Part shown: one piece after another, positions 1 to 9,837 of the stretch | Numbering within the stretch: the stretch's first letter is position 1 | Layout: every line of letters starts with the position of its first letter | NCBI GenBank assembly: GCA_025531455.1 | Contig: JAMYHL010000008.1 | Location: 248,001 to 312,000 of the forward strand | Direction: 5' to 3' | DNA length: 64,000 nucleotides | Source of the DNA: Apiotrichum sp. Y4204 | Taxonomy: Eukaryota; Basidiomycota; Tremellomycetes; Trichosporonales; Trichosporonaceae | Translations under genes and position numbers: made by a program | The notes under the pieces: generated by a model | Database searches by the model: none | The model's input: the letters and a program-made list of their open reading frames with translations, nothing else | Told to the model about the DNA's origin: nothing

Positions 1-81
1 TACGATGAGGAGAAACTCGCCCCAGAGCGGAAGGCCTGAGAGCCGCGAGAACGGCGAGAGCCCGCCGGTGCTTGTGGTCAT
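1..81 (-). CDS. 5' end of an unidentified protein (partial)
   Basis: Reading the minus strand from an ATG at 81-79 gives an open frame of 27 codons that runs off the window edge. The visible peptide begins MTTSTGGLSPFSRLSG and continues with a hydrophobic stretch (LPLWGEFLLIV), which could be the start of a membrane segment. A TATAAA-like element (238-245, minus orientation) lies about 150 bases upstream, which suits a promoter shared with the plus-strand dehydrogenase at 748. No family can be named from so little sequence; an unspliced non-coding reading is the alternative. Confidence 0.35.
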   Translation of the reverse strand, partial: MTTSTGGLSPFSRLSGLPLWGEFLLIV

Positions 82-747
82 GCTGGAGACTGTCGCCGGG
101 TCGTGCAGCTCAAATGTGTTGCTCGGATGGATGGAATGCACGCAATATGCTGTGGCGGATGGACAAGAAGCAGCAAATGACGATGGAGACAATTGAAGAG
201 ACGAGTCCATGAGAACGCATTGGCAGCGTGCCGGCTACTTTATAAAACCGCGGCCGACAACACAAGAATACCGTATTCCGAGCTACAAACACAGCATTCA
301 TCGTGCATCTCCTCGTCCGCACTGTCGTTTCAAGCGCCTCAGCTGACCAGCTGACCCGTACGTATGGCGATGCATGACCGCCTCCGCCTCGCTCGTGGGA
401 CATGGCGCCGCAATGGTGGGAGCTGTGGCGCTGCGGGCCCTCGGAACTCGGCTCCGAGGCCGAGCAACCTTCGGGATCGGGCAGATGGAGATGCCAAGCA
501 TGCCACCATGCTCATGGAGCACTGAGCGTATGTCCAGCGTCCAGCGTGGACCTCGATGTGGAGACTAGATGTGGACGGGGACTCGAGTGAGTCGCACGCG
601 CGACCCAGTCGTCGGCAAGCAGCGGCTGAGTGCGGCGGCTACTATGTCGTCATCTCGTGCAACCACCCCCAAGGCGTTCCCCACAACTCGCGCCGTGTCG
701 AGCTGTTGGGTTGTAACCATCCACATCACCAGTACCAATCACAAGAA
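82..747. other. Intergenic, probable divergent promoter
   Basis: No convincing coding region on either strand. The stretch lies between two genes pointing away from each other, so it should hold both promoters. The only element I can point to is TTTATAAAAC at about 238-247, placed for the minus-strand gene. Confidence 0.4.
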
Positions 748-1772
748 ATGCCTGACTTTGGATTCTCTCGGTACGACACTGGTATTTGACCGTGCTGACG
801 CCAGCCTCGCGGGCAAGAACGGTACGCGACCTCCCCCTTGCCCTACTCACCCACAGTATTCATCACCGGCGCGTCGAGCGGTATCGGCGCCGCGACCGCG
901 CTGCTGTACTCGGAGTGCGGCGCGAACGTTGTGCTCGTCGCCCGCCGCGCCGATCGCCTTGAAGAGGTGAAGGCTGCGTGCGAGAAGGCCGGCGGGGGCA
1001 AGACGGAGGTGTCTGTGATCGAGGCGGACATGGCCAAGCGCGAGGACGTGGACGGGCTGATCGGCAAGCTGGGCGGAAAGAAGATTGACATGTGAGGCTT
1101 ACTGAGGCTGGGCTGACGGTAGTCTTGTCAACAATGCGGGCCTTGCGCTCGGCCGTGACCATGTCGGAGGTGCGTGCGTCCGAGGCCAAGCTGACGCAAG
1201 ACATCAAGGACTCGGACGTCGAGGACATGTTCCAGGTGAACGTGCTCGGCCTGATCCGCCTGACGCAGGCGTTTGTTCGCGAAATGAAGAAGCAGAACTC
1301 AGGCGTGAGTCCCCTGTATTTTCGGTGCTCACTGCAGTCAATTGTCAATCTCGGCTCGATCGCCGGCCGGGAGGCGTACCCCGGCGGCTCGATCTACTGC
1401 GCGACCAAGCACGCCGTCGCGGCATTCTCCTCGTCGCTGATGAAGGAGCTCGTCAACACCAACATCCGCGTGTGCGAGATCCAGCCGGGCATGGTCGAGA
1501 CCGAGTTTTCGATTGTGCGATACTCTGGCGACACGGCGCGCGCCAAAAACGAGTACAAGGGCCTCACGCCGCGTACGTGTGCTATTACTAACCCGATTCT
1601 GACAACAGTCACCCCCCAGGACATTGCCGAGGAGATTGTGTGGACCACCTCACGTCCCGACCACGTCCAGGTCGCCCAGATTCGTAAGTGGAAACCCGAA
1701 ACCAAGCTGACGAAAGTCATCTACCCCTCCGCACAGGCGTCCGCGGGAATCAACTACCGCAAGCCCGAGTAG
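748..1772 (+). CDS. Short-chain dehydrogenase/reductase, YMR226C-type (NADP-dependent 3-hydroxy acid dehydrogenase)
   Basis: Eight exons (748-770, 805-821, 857-1091, 1123-1169, 1201-1304, 1338-1572, 1609-1683, 1717-1772) join in frame to 263 aa. The protein has the classical SDR plan: TGASSGIG cofactor loop at residues 17-24, NNAG at 95-98, catalytic Ser149 in GSIAGR, and YCATK with Tyr162/Lys166. The sequence tracks the yeast YMR226C / bacterial YdfG family throughout, including PGMVETEFS after strand 6, and the length fits. That family oxidises L-serine, L-allo-threonine and other 3-hydroxy acids with NADP+ in the cytosol; the true substrate here is not known. The start was chosen because MPDFGFSRLAGK gives the usual short lead-in; a start further upstream needs an unlikely extension. 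Introns are very small (two of 31 nt). The exon 6-8 region is copied in inverted orientation at 2347-2524. Confidence 0.93.
1537..1714 (+). repeat. Inverted repeat arm A, inside the SDR gene
   Basis: These 178 bases (end of exon 6, all of intron 6, exon 7 and nearly all of intron 7) are repeated base for base on the opposite strand at 2347-2524. Compared by eye, no mismatch or gap was found, including in the introns. The match stops sharply at both ends. Confidence 0.95.
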
Positions 1773-2041
1773 CAGGAACCAGAGCCGAATGCAAGTATGG
1801 ATCGAGAACGGTGCATCTGAATGCAAGACTGAGTGATCCACTCTTTGACTGACATCGGTGCGCATCTCCTCACAACAACTCTCCGTCTTCGTATCCACAT
1901 CTTCACTTCCCCTCACCATTGCACCATTGTTTCTCTCCACGCTTCCTCGGCCCTCTTCTGCGCGCCAGGCGCCGGTCCAGGCCCGTATCTTGCCATTGGC
2001 CCTCGAGAAAAAGGGTTGCGCGAGGTGTATCCTCGTCCTCC

Positions 2042-2132
2042 AGGTCCCACTGGGAATCGAACCCAGATTACAAGAACGACGGCCGTTGAAGGGCATCAGA
2101 ATCTTATGTACTAACCGTTATACGATGGAACC
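2042..2132 (-). tRNA. tRNA-Gln(CUG) with intron
   Basis: Folded by hand on the minus strand: acceptor GGTTCCA pairs with TGGGACC, D arm GTAT/GTAC, anticodon stem TAAGA/TCTTG, T arm CTGGG-TTCGATT-CCCAG. The anticodon loop reads TT-CTG-A and is followed by a 19-nt intron (TGCCCTTCAACGGCCGTCG) at the usual 37/38 position, giving a 72-nt mature tRNA. Anticodon CUG reads CAG, hence glutamine. The internal B box is GGTTCGATTCC. A run of five T on the transcribed strand about 30 nt downstream (2008-2012) can end Pol III transcription. It sits in the spacer of the 178-bp inverted repeat. Confidence 0.9.
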
Positions 2133-2346
2133 GGTTGGGAGCGTCTTCGGCGAGTGCCGGCGCGCCGGAACGGCGATGGGAGGCGAAGAGAGGCGAAGAG
2201 AGCGAGAATGGGAGTGTAGAAAGGCGAGCGGCGGCTCCCCGGAGCCCTGTGACTGAGAAGAGGGGGCTGCGAGCCCACAAAAGACATTTTTGTGAGCGCC
2301 TCGCGAATCGCAAGTCAGTAGATAGTGGTTACCCAAAGCTGGTGTA

Positions 2347-2524
2347 TTCGTCAGCTTGGTTTCGGGTTTCCACTTACGAATCTGGGCGACCTGGACGTGG
2401 TCGGGACGTGAGGTGGTCCACACAATCTCCTCGGCAATGTCCTGGGGGGTGACTGTTGTCAGAATCGGGTTAGTAATAGCACACGTACGCGGCGTGAGGC
2501 CCTTGTACTCGTTTTTGGCGCGCG
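2347..2524 (-). repeat. Inverted repeat arm B: exact copy of SDR exons 6-7 and flanking introns
   Basis: On the minus strand this is identical to 1537-1714, so it carries SDR coding and intron sequence without start, active site or end; it cannot encode a functional enzyme. It lies 76 bases beyond the stop codon of the 3-hydroxyacyl-CoA dehydrogenase gene, so transcripts of that gene with a long 3' end would contain SDR-sense sequence, while SDR transcripts that read through would contain both arms. The rest of 2133-2600 holds nothing else I recognise. Confidence 0.95.
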
Positions 2525-2600
2525 GAACAACGGCCATCGCTTGCGCTAGTCGTCCAAGTAGTGCAGACACCTCTATGACATGAACCGTGTCTCTCTATCA

Positions 2601-3923
2601 TCACTTCTTCTCGGAGGAGTACTGCCCGTCAGATACAGAGCTTCTCATCCACTCACATCAAAGAACCCCTTGCCGGTCTTGCGGCCGAGCGTCTTGTCCT
2701 CGTGCACCATCTTCGTCATGAGCGGCGACGGCTTGATGAGGTCCATGGGAAGCAGGCCACGCTTGGCGTACTCGACCCACCCCTCGGAGATGAACTGCGT
2801 CGTGTCGATGCCGACATAGTCAAACAGCTCAAACGGCTAGGGATGTTAGCGGGCTGTACAGAGCTTGAAGACGTACGCCCATGGGATACCCCGCGCCGAG
2901 CTTCATCGCGGTATCGATGTCTTCGGCGGTCGCGTCCCCGCGCTCGAGCATGCGGACGGCTTCCACTGGCTGTTAGCTCGCTGTAGCTCCAGTTCCACCT
3001 ACGTTTATACGGCACCAGCAGGCGGTTCACGATAAACCTGGGTTTCAGCGTCTGCAAGACGGGCGTACATACCCAGGGACGTCCTTGGCCTTGACGGACA
3101 CCTTGCCCATGCGCTTGGTGAGCTCCAGGAGGGCGTCGTAGGTCTCGTCGCTTGTCTTTGGGGTGCGGATCACCTCGACCAGCTTCATAACGGGGACGGC
3201 TGATGTCAGGGACATATTCTCGAGAGTGACCTACGGTTGAAGAAATGCAGGCCGCCGAACCGCTTTTGCCGCTCCTCGGAGCAGGTGCTCATGATGTCCT
3301 GCACCAGGAGCGACGACGTGTTGGAGGCAAAGATGCATTCTGGGCTGAACTCGTTAGAAGGCAGTATCATAAACAACAAGCACCGCTCCACTATTATCGG
3401 CTCACCTGGCCTTCTTGTCAAGGAATGCGAATAGGTCCTGCTTGAGCTTGAGGTTCTCGATAATCGCCTCGACAATGAGGTCCGACCCCTCGATGGCCTT
3501 TTCCCTACTCATCAGCTTTAGCCCATCTCCCAGCCTACCGATCAGTAGTTGTCTCGATAAAGCTCTTTGCGCGGCTGACGAATCCCTCAATGTCGTCCGG
3601 GCTCTGCTTTTTCGCGACGCGGGGCAGCGACTTTGCGATGATACTCAGCCCATTCCTGCCATGGTCAGTCGGCACCACCAGACACCGCTCCCGTGAACTC
3701 ACTCAAGCGCCTTCTCGCTCGTATCCACCATCGTCACCCGAATACCAGCCTGCGCCGCGACCTGCACGATCCCGCTACCCATCAGCCCAGCGCCGAACAC
3801 CGTCATGCGCTGGACTTTTGGCGTAGACGATGTCGAGAGGTGGCGCGCGGCGGTGGCGACGCGCGCGGCGGCGGAGATGGCGGCTGGGGAGGACATTCTT
3901 GCGGCGCGAAAGGCGGGGAGCAT
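2601..3923 (-). CDS. L-3-hydroxyacyl-CoA dehydrogenase, mitochondrial (HADH type)
   Basis: About nine exons join to 332 aa. The N-terminus ([10 protein letters not shown], then Ala/Arg-rich to RHLSTSS) is a mitochondrial presequence. The NAD-binding motif GAGLMGSG lies at residues 44-51; [18 protein letters not shown], the catalytic His179 in GLHFFNPVP and Glu191 in KLVEV, GFIVNRLL and GAGYPMGPFEL follow in the order of the family, and the length matches single-function HADH. The enzyme oxidises (S)-3-hydroxyacyl-CoA to 3-ketoacyl-CoA with NAD+ in fatty-acid beta-oxidation. The last coding exon (2601-2621) adds only DYSSEKK-stop after an intron at 2622-2656. There is no C-terminal peroxisomal SKL. 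The gene converges on the SDR gene at 748-1772 and is divergent from the oxygenase at 4407. A 3-hydroxybutyryl-CoA substrate preference is possible and cannot be told from sequence. Confidence 0.93.
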
Positions 3924-4406
3924 GGCTTGCGCGGAGAGACGGATGGTGTGAATGCGAGATGAGTTCTCTCCTCTCCTCGTTGAGGATATACTGTGAGCTG
4001 TCCGGGTATCAGGACCGGCTTTCGGCCTTGCGTCGTCCATCGAGACCGAGAGGCACCGAAGAGTCGGAGATGGCCGACATTCCCCACCTCACCTCCCACA
4101 AACTCCATGGCACATCTCTCTTCACAACAACGTCAAATGGGTCGCTCCAGTCTCATCGTTGTCCAGTCCAGGTGATCCAGTGAAGAATCTCAGCGCAAGA
4201 GAGGATTGCACACTTTGATCTCGCTGGATGGATGCGGAATGCAGCGGTGTAGATATGTAGATGAGGACAGAAGGACATGACGAAACCACATTGTGGGGTC
4301 CCGCACTCGCTCTGCCTACGAGCACGCCATCTAGCCTCCCCACCACGATCAATGTGCTCGACTTCCATCTCCTCCTTTACATCATTACTATTATCCTCAA
4401 CCCACG
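3924..4406. other. Divergent promoter between HADH and the 2OG oxygenase
   Basis: No coding potential recognised. The two genes start at either end and point outward, so both promoters should be here. The last 80 bases before 4407 are pyrimidine-rich (CTCCTTTACATC, then TATCCTCAACC), a common look for start regions in these fungi. No clear TATA box. Confidence 0.45.
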
Positions 4407-5432
4407 ATGCCCGCGCTCGAAACGCTCCCGATTCTCGACCTGCGCCTGCTGGACCAAGGCCCCGATGCCGCCGCCACTTTCCGCGACCAGCTGCGCGCAG
4501 CCACACACGACCTCGGCTTCTTCTACCTGATCGGCACGGGGGTGACCCGCGCACTCGAAGAAGAGATGTATGGCGCCGCGAAGGCCTTTTTCGATCTTCC
4601 CGAGGAGAAGAAACTGGAGATTGAGAACGTCAAGTCGCCGCATTTCCGGGGATATACCCGCCTCGGAGGGGAACGCACACTGGGCCAAGTGGACTGGAGG
4701 GAGCAGATCGACATATCGCCCGAGGAGCCCGCGGCGTCCGTTTCTGATCTCGCGGCCGGACCCGACTTTATCCGCCTCCGAGGACCCAACCAGTGGCCCT
4801 CGGCGCTTCCTGCACTCCGCCCCGCGGTGGAGAAGTGGGAAGCGCACCTTGCCGACGTGTCGCGGAAACTTCTCCGTTCGTGGGCTGCCGCCCTCGGCGA
4901 GGACGAGAGCTACTTTGACGACAACTTTGGCGATCCATTCACCCTCCTCAAGATTATAAAGTACCCAGGCACGGACAAGACAGAACAGGGCGTGGGGAAA
5001 CACAATGACGCCGGGGTGCTCACGCTGTTGAACACGTTTGGATCGACAGGGCTGCAGGTCCAGCGGCGGGACGGGGAGTGGATCGACGCGCCGCCCGTCG
5101 AGGGCGCGTTTGTGGTGAATATCGGCGAGCTGCTCGAGTATGCGACCCAGGGGTATCTCCGCGCAACGCCGCACCGCGTGCTGGCACCGCGGGCACCGAA
5201 CTCGCGCATCTCGGTCGCCTTCTTCTTCAACCCTGCCCTCGACGCCCGCCTGCCGCTTGTCCGCCTGCCTCCAGAGCTCGCGGCCGAAGCAAAGGGCGTC
5301 ACTGCGGATCCCGGAAACCCCATCCATGCGTTGTATGGCGAAAACGCCCTCAAGTCGCGTCTCCGAGCTCATCCCGACGTCGCGGCAATTCACCATTCGG
5401 ACATTCTCGCGGCCCAGGCCACCAAGGTATAG
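4407..5432 (+). CDS. 2-oxoglutarate/Fe(II)-dependent dioxygenase, isopenicillin-N-synthase-like
   Basis: A single exon of 341 aa. It has the DIOX_N domain (PILDL at the start, GFFYLIG near residue 37) followed by the 2OG-FeII oxygenase fold: iron ligands His199 and Asp201 in KHNDAG, distal ligand His256 in ATPHRV, and the co-substrate-binding Arg267-x-Ser269 in SRISVAFFF. YPGTD at 186-190 is also typical. These enzymes hydroxylate or desaturate small molecules using O2 and 2-oxoglutarate; many fungal members are catabolic or secondary-metabolism enzymes, and no substrate can be assigned. Unlike its neighbours the gene has no intron, which is common for this family in fungi and does not by itself show transfer. 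Confidence 0.9.
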   Translation: MPALETLPILDLRLLDQGPDAAATFRDQLRAATHDLGFFYLIGTGVTRALEEEMYGAAKAFFDLPEEKKLEIENVKSPHFRGYTRLGGERTLGQVDWREQIDISPEEPAASVSDLAAGPDFIRLRGPNQWPSALPALRPAVEKWEAHLADVSRKLLRSWAAALGEDESYFDDNFGDPFTLLKIIKYPGTDKTEQGVGKHNDAGVLTLLNTFGSTGLQVQRRDGEWIDAPPVEGAFVVNIGELLEYATQGYLRATPHRVLAPRAPNSRISVAFFFNPALDARLPLVRLPPELAAEAKGVTADPGNPIHALYGENALKSRLRAHPDVAAIHHSDILAAQATKV

Positions 5433-5537
5433 AGGGAGGAACTGGTTGTAAGCAATGGCATGCATTGAGATTGTACAACATGGGTTTCGCTTGAGAGAGG
5501 GCGATGATGAAGAGGGTGACTCGGAATACTGGCTACA

Positions 5538-6548
5538 CTACCACGTCACGTTGCGCTCCCCGCGCCGCTTTCCGTCCAGGCGGGCCTGCTGGCGGAGCTG
5601 CTGGGATGCGGCCTTGCGTCGGAGGCTGCTACTCGATGCTGGGGGTGGGACGTCGTCGGGAGACTCGATGGCGTCCTCAAATTGGCCCGGAGCAAGAGGT
5701 ACGCGTGATTGGAGAAGATGCAGGGAGGTGTCCCAGTTGTAGGCGACGACGTCTTGGGTAGGCGTCTGTGGGGGTGTGTTCTCAATCGTGGACGTCTGGT
5801 CGTCAAGCCCGCCGTGCGTAGACTCGCTGTTGCGTTCCGCAAAGACCAAGCGGCGGATCATATCTTTTGCGGTGGCTTCGGGTGGTAGCGAGGGGAGAGG
5901 TTTGTCGATCGATCCGATAGTGGAAGGCGTCTGAGCGCTGTCACTTCGACTATCACGGCGTGTTGGCGTGGAGTTGTTGTTGGTCGCCATGTGGGTCAAA
6001 TCCTCCTCGAGGGCCGCGTCTTCCACAACGCCCTTCTTTCCCTCGACCATGTCCTCGGCGCCGCATTCTTCCTCCTCCTCAATATCGCTCAGGCCCCAAG
6101 GCGACAGCCTCCGCCTGCACCCGCACTTGCAGTCGGCGCCGTGGCAACAGTATCCGCAGAACGAGTCACACGTCTCGCAGCTGACGACGGTTGCTTGATC
6201 CTCTGCTTCATGCCCAAAGCCAATTGCGGGGATGGGCACGCCGTTCGCGACGCCCTCTATCCAGTACAGGATCCGCGGGTCGCCGGCACGGAAGTTTGAT
6301 GGCGTTTCGAGCCCGGGATCAGGCGCCTCGCTCTCGACGAGGGACAGCGCGACGGACGCCTCCGAGTCGCTGTCGGCGAGACGATCCTCTCTCGGAGCGG
6401 CATTTTCCTCTTCGACCGAGGCCGACGAGCCGAGTGAGCCGCACTCGCTCCCGCTCGGGGAGAGGAGGACGAACGAGTCGTACGGGTTCGCTGCGCGGCG
6501 GAAGGTCCGGAACGGCCGGTCGCGCAAACGCAGGCGGAGGCGTGTCAT
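5538..6548 (-). CDS. Orphan acidic protein with a Cys cluster
   Basis: A single open frame of 336 codons; I do not recognise a family. The N-terminus is very basic (Arg-rich to about residue 20). A region around residues 120-150 has nine cysteines in a short span (VSCETCDSFCGYCCHG, then CKCGCRRR), which suggests a metal-binding or disulphide-stabilised patch. It is followed by a run of acidic residues, then Ser/Thr/Pro-rich disordered sequence, the proline motif KPLPSLPPE, and a basic end. Codon use matches neighbouring genes, and the opposite-strand frames contain stops. No signal peptide or membrane segment. The function is unknown; the proline and TP/SP motifs fit a scaffold or signalling role, but this is only inference. 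Confidence 0.7.
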   Translation of the reverse strand: MTRLRLRLRDRPFRTFRRAANPYDSFVLLSPSGSECGSLGSSASVEEENAAPREDRLADSDSEASVALSLVESEAPDPGLETPSNFRAGDPRILYWIEGVANGVPIPAIGFGHEAEDQATVVSCETCDSFCGYCCHGADCKCGCRRRLSPWGLSDIEEEEECGAEDMVEGKKGVVEDAALEEDLTHMATNNNSTPTRRDSRSDSAQTPSTIGSIDKPLPSLPPEATAKDMIRRLVFAERNSESTHGGLDDQTSTIENTPPQTPTQDVVAYNWDTSLHLLQSRVPLAPGQFEDAIESPDDVPPPASSSSLRRKAASQQLRQQARLDGKRRGERNVTW

Positions 6549-6735
6549 GGTCGTGTTGTTGGAAGAGGAGGTGTCGGAAATGATGTTGAAGGATGGGGGG
6601 AGCGGTGGTCTTGACGTGTGAGAGTCAGTGTCTGTTTACATTTGTGCACTGAAGGTTGCGGGGACTCGCCCCGCTGTGCGGAGCGCTGCACCCGCCGCCG
6701 GGGAGGCTGCACCCTCATCCCATGCGTGCATGATG

Positions 6736-6839
6736 TTTGTTTGTGTGTTGTGTCCGTCGTGCGTGTGTGTGTGAAATGGGATGGTGTGTGTGCACTTGTG
6801 TAAGAATGAGTGGAGTGGTGTGTGTGTCTGTGTGTGTTT
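6736..6839. repeat. GT-rich microsatellite tract
   Basis: About 100 bases of imperfect TG/GTGT runs (GTGTGTGTGTG several times, broken by short other sequence). It lies about 190 bases upstream of the minus-strand orphan gene start at 6548. Confidence 0.8.
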
Positions 6840-6876
6840 AGTGGCATTCTGGAACAACATGGCCCGCCGCTACAGT

Positions 6877-6915
6877 CATCACTCATCACTCATCATTCAT
6901 CACTCATCAATCATC
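6877..6915. repeat. CATCACT short tandem repeat
   Basis: Four to five imperfect copies of the heptamer CATCACT (CATCACTCATCACTCATC and variants). Confidence 0.75.
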
Positions 6916-8082
6916 TCTTCTTACGTGCTATCCATCAGGTCGCTGCGCATCCACCTACGCTATATATCAGGCTGTCAAGCTACCCTGGACCTTAGGGCGG
7001 AGGAATGTCTACGGACGATGGTCGAAATGAAGCGTCCCTTGATGGTACGTTGCCGGGGCTTGAGCCACTTGCTGGTGCTCAGACGCGACTGATTTCTTCC
7101 CTGTCAGTGGTGCCCAGTGGCGAACTTAAAAGCACACTTATCACCACCAGACCGTCCATGCAGTACTTATACGAATTGCCCGCCCGCATCCACTTCCGCC
7201 TGCATCTCCTCCTGCCCAGAGCCTCTCCTTCCCACTCTGCAGTATTCCCATATCTCATCCTCAAGCATCCTTTCCGCCCGATCCCGAATTTCCTACGTTC
7301 TGCGCCGGGATTCGGAACGAAGAACCACTACCGCAATCGGTGGCCCCTGTAGCGGTCCGATACGCCCTCAAGGGTGCACGCACAAGGCCGGTCTGGAACG
7401 ACGACTGTCTTTCTCTCGACGTTCCCATTGGCCATTGGCAGTTGGGAAAGGGAGCGGGTCGTGGGGTGGCGGGTGGCGGTGGCTGCTGCGCGGTGAGCTG
7501 CGTCGCTGCGTACCTGCCTCTGTGTTGCGAAGCTACGCGAAGCCTCGTTCGGCCGGAATCGTGGCGTGCGGGGGTGGACGAACGCACTTGAAACAAGGCT
7601 GCGACTGGCCAGTGGGTGTCAGAAGCCAGTAGTTGAACGTGTTTCGCATGTTTTCGCATGCGCGTATCCGACTTGCAGACGTGGGCTTGTCGCTTGTTGA
7701 CACCAAAGACACCACAGTGTTTGATGGCGCAGGTGACCGGGCCTGGTCTTGCGCACAACAACGCGCATGCCCGGCTGCCCGCTTGCCCGGAGGCGTTCAT
7801 GGCGAGCTCGCGTCAGCCCTCATTCACTGGCTGTGAGCAGTCCCAGGCTTGCAAAGTGCAGCGACCGAGTCGAGCGCACGGATCGCGTCCACTGGGTGGG
7901 TGTTCGAACCTGGACCCCGGTGTCAGGTTTGGGGGTGCGTGCATTGACATCAGACGTGTTGAGTGGTCGGCGGTTGCGACTGGATAAAAGTCACAGACCA
8001 GAGGTCACGAGTCGCTCCATACGTTTGTTGATCTCTCTGTTGACTCTGTTGACCACACCAAGAACCACCACCGCTGGCAACC

Positions 8083-8713
8083 ATGGCGGACATCCCAATT
8101 CTGTGCTTCCATCCGCCGACGCCGCCGTCCCCGCCAAAACCGGCCCTTCAGACGCCGTCTCCGCCAACGCCACCCGCCTCTCCCCCGCAATCCCGCCCAC
8201 CCCCGCCCTCCCTCGAGCCAGACGGTAAGCGCCAGCACACAGCACTTTCCACTGACAGCAGCTCCGAGCGACGCCCTCGAGAACATGGACATTGACGACG
8301 ACGCACTCCTGGAAACACCCCCCGCCGTGCCCTCCCTCCTGTCCGACTTTGACGCGCACGCCGCGTCCATTGATCTCCGGCTCGGCATACGCGACGCCGA
8401 GCGCGAGAGCGACTCCGATTCCACAGACACCATGTTTCCATCCACGCCGACACGGCCATCGACCCCGTCCGTACCCTCTACGCCGGCATCGCTTGTCGCG
8501 GCACGCAACACGTGGCTTGGGGCGCAGACACGGCGCGCGTCCGCGTCTGCGCGCGGCGAGTTCAAAAGCCCAAAACACGAGCAGGACTGGGCCGCTGCCG
8601 AGACGTATGTCTCCAGCCTCGAGGACAGCCTCATGGCGCTGTACCGCTGTCTCGAGAGTATGGAGCTCGAGGGACAGCAGAGGGAATGTCAAGGCCAGTT
8701 TGGTGTACAGTAG
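8083..8713 (+). CDS. Orphan proline-rich protein with C-terminal helix
   Basis: Two exons (8083-8224, 8259-8713) with a 34-nt intron join to 198 aa. The start was taken at the ATG opening MADIPILCF, in the context CAACCATGG. Residues 10-48 are almost pure Pro/Ser (PPTPPSPPKP and similar). The middle is acidic and rich in TP/SP sites (FPSTPTRPSTPSVPSTP), and the last 40 residues form a likely amphipathic helix (WAAAETYVSSLEDSLMALYR). I do not recognise the family. The consistent reading phase across the intron and a CACTGACAG branch/acceptor support it as a real gene. It could be a small regulatory or scaffold protein. Confidence 0.65.
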
Positions 8714-9038
8714 TCGATTTGCTGGGGATTGTGAGAAGTCTGTGAGTACCTGTGAGGAGGTTGGTGCAGGACGCTCATTCCGCAGTACCTGTAGATAATG
8801 CGTTAGAAGCGAACTTGTAGAAGACCGATTAATAGGACGACCTGTATGATGGATGTAACATGGTTAGTGATACTGCAGTGCTCTCGTCCATTGGAGCAGC
8901 GACAGCGCAAAAAGGCTCTCGCCGCGATCAACCAATCAAGCGCACTGTCATCCCTGACGATGCAGAATCACAACTTCCGAACAGTACAATCATTCTGGAG
9001 AATACAGAATACATCGCCCCCTGTCCCATTCTACCCCG
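8714..9038. other. Intergenic between convergent orphan genes
   Basis: Presumed 3' regions of both genes. Nothing else seen. Confidence 0.5.
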
Positions 9039-9837
9039 TCACTGGTGGATACATGAGCACGGCGCCTCGTCCAGCCGGCGTAACCGCGCATCGAGGGCGT
9101 GTACGCGTCTTCGCAGGCGCGCATTCTCCTGCACGACCTCGTCGTATCTGGGATCCTCGAAGTGGACGTGATCACTCGCAGGTGTAGGCAGAAGCGTCGC
9201 GGCGGGCTCAGTCGTGGGCGCCTCCGACGGGATATGTACTTGTGTAGCCGTGCTCGCACTCGACGTTGCCCGAGAACTGGGATCAGTACGTCTTGTCTCC
9301 ATGTCGTGTTTCCCCCACCTCGCATTCTCGGCGACATCCGAGAGCACCAAGTTTGCGGACCGCGGACTGACATTTACGCGCCACCGCTTACGCGGGAAGA
9401 GCGCGGCGCGCGTCGACGTCGTCGCGGTGCTCTCCCGTCCGATTGCGCGCAGGCGGAATGAGCTGGTCTCGCTCTCCCCGTCCCGCGCGTACCACCCGTT
9501 ACCGTCCAGAAACTCGAACAAGTTTCCCCGCTTGGCTGCCGTCAGAAGGAGAACACTCCTCGTACTTGCGGACACGGAGAGACTGCTGCCTGCGCCGGCG
9601 CCACCACACCCACTCGCGCCACTCGCGGAGGCCGTCGGTCGACATTGCTGACGGGGGCACGGGGCCAGCGGGGCGGATCGCCGGTGCCGAGAGCGTCATT
9701 GGCTCGGGCGTGTCAAACCACCGGCCAGTGCTTAGCCACCGTGTGAGCGTTCCGGGAGAGCGGCGGCGGGAAGAGCGGGCGCGACTGGCCGGACGGAGAT
9801 TACGGTCGGTGATGCAAAGGAGGTGAAGATACTTCAT
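9039..9837 (-). CDS. Orphan basic protein with C-terminal coiled coil
   Basis: Two exons (9837-9576, 9535-9039) with a 40-nt intron (branch CTGAC) give 252 aa. The first part is strongly basic (RSSRRRSPGTLTRWLS, later WRRRRQQSL). A central block GNLFEFLDGNGWYARDG looks structured. The C-terminal 40 residues (ENARLRRRVHALDARLRRLDE) form a short coiled coil or leucine-zipper-like helix. No known DNA-binding basic region directly precedes it, so a bZIP call is not justified. The last residues carry two Cys. The family was not recognised. The phase-consistent splice and continuous open frames on both sides support the model. Confidence 0.6.

Larger units (their letters stand above)
6549..8082. 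other. Intergenic, with simple repeats
   Basis: No gene recognised. Besides the repeats listed separately it has an AT-richer patch (about 6935-6970) and scattered short open frames without family resemblance. It separates two divergent orphan genes, so it must hold their promoters. Confidence 0.5.

Noticed and set aside
2118..2570. 150-codon minus-strand open frame resembling an SDR
   Set aside because: It is the inverted 178-bp copy of SDR exons and introns read through, plus flanking sequence and part of the tRNA; no start, cofactor loop or active site.
7880..7930. B-box-like GTTCGAAC sequence suggesting a tRNA
   Set aside because: The stems around it do not pair and there is no A box or acceptor stem.
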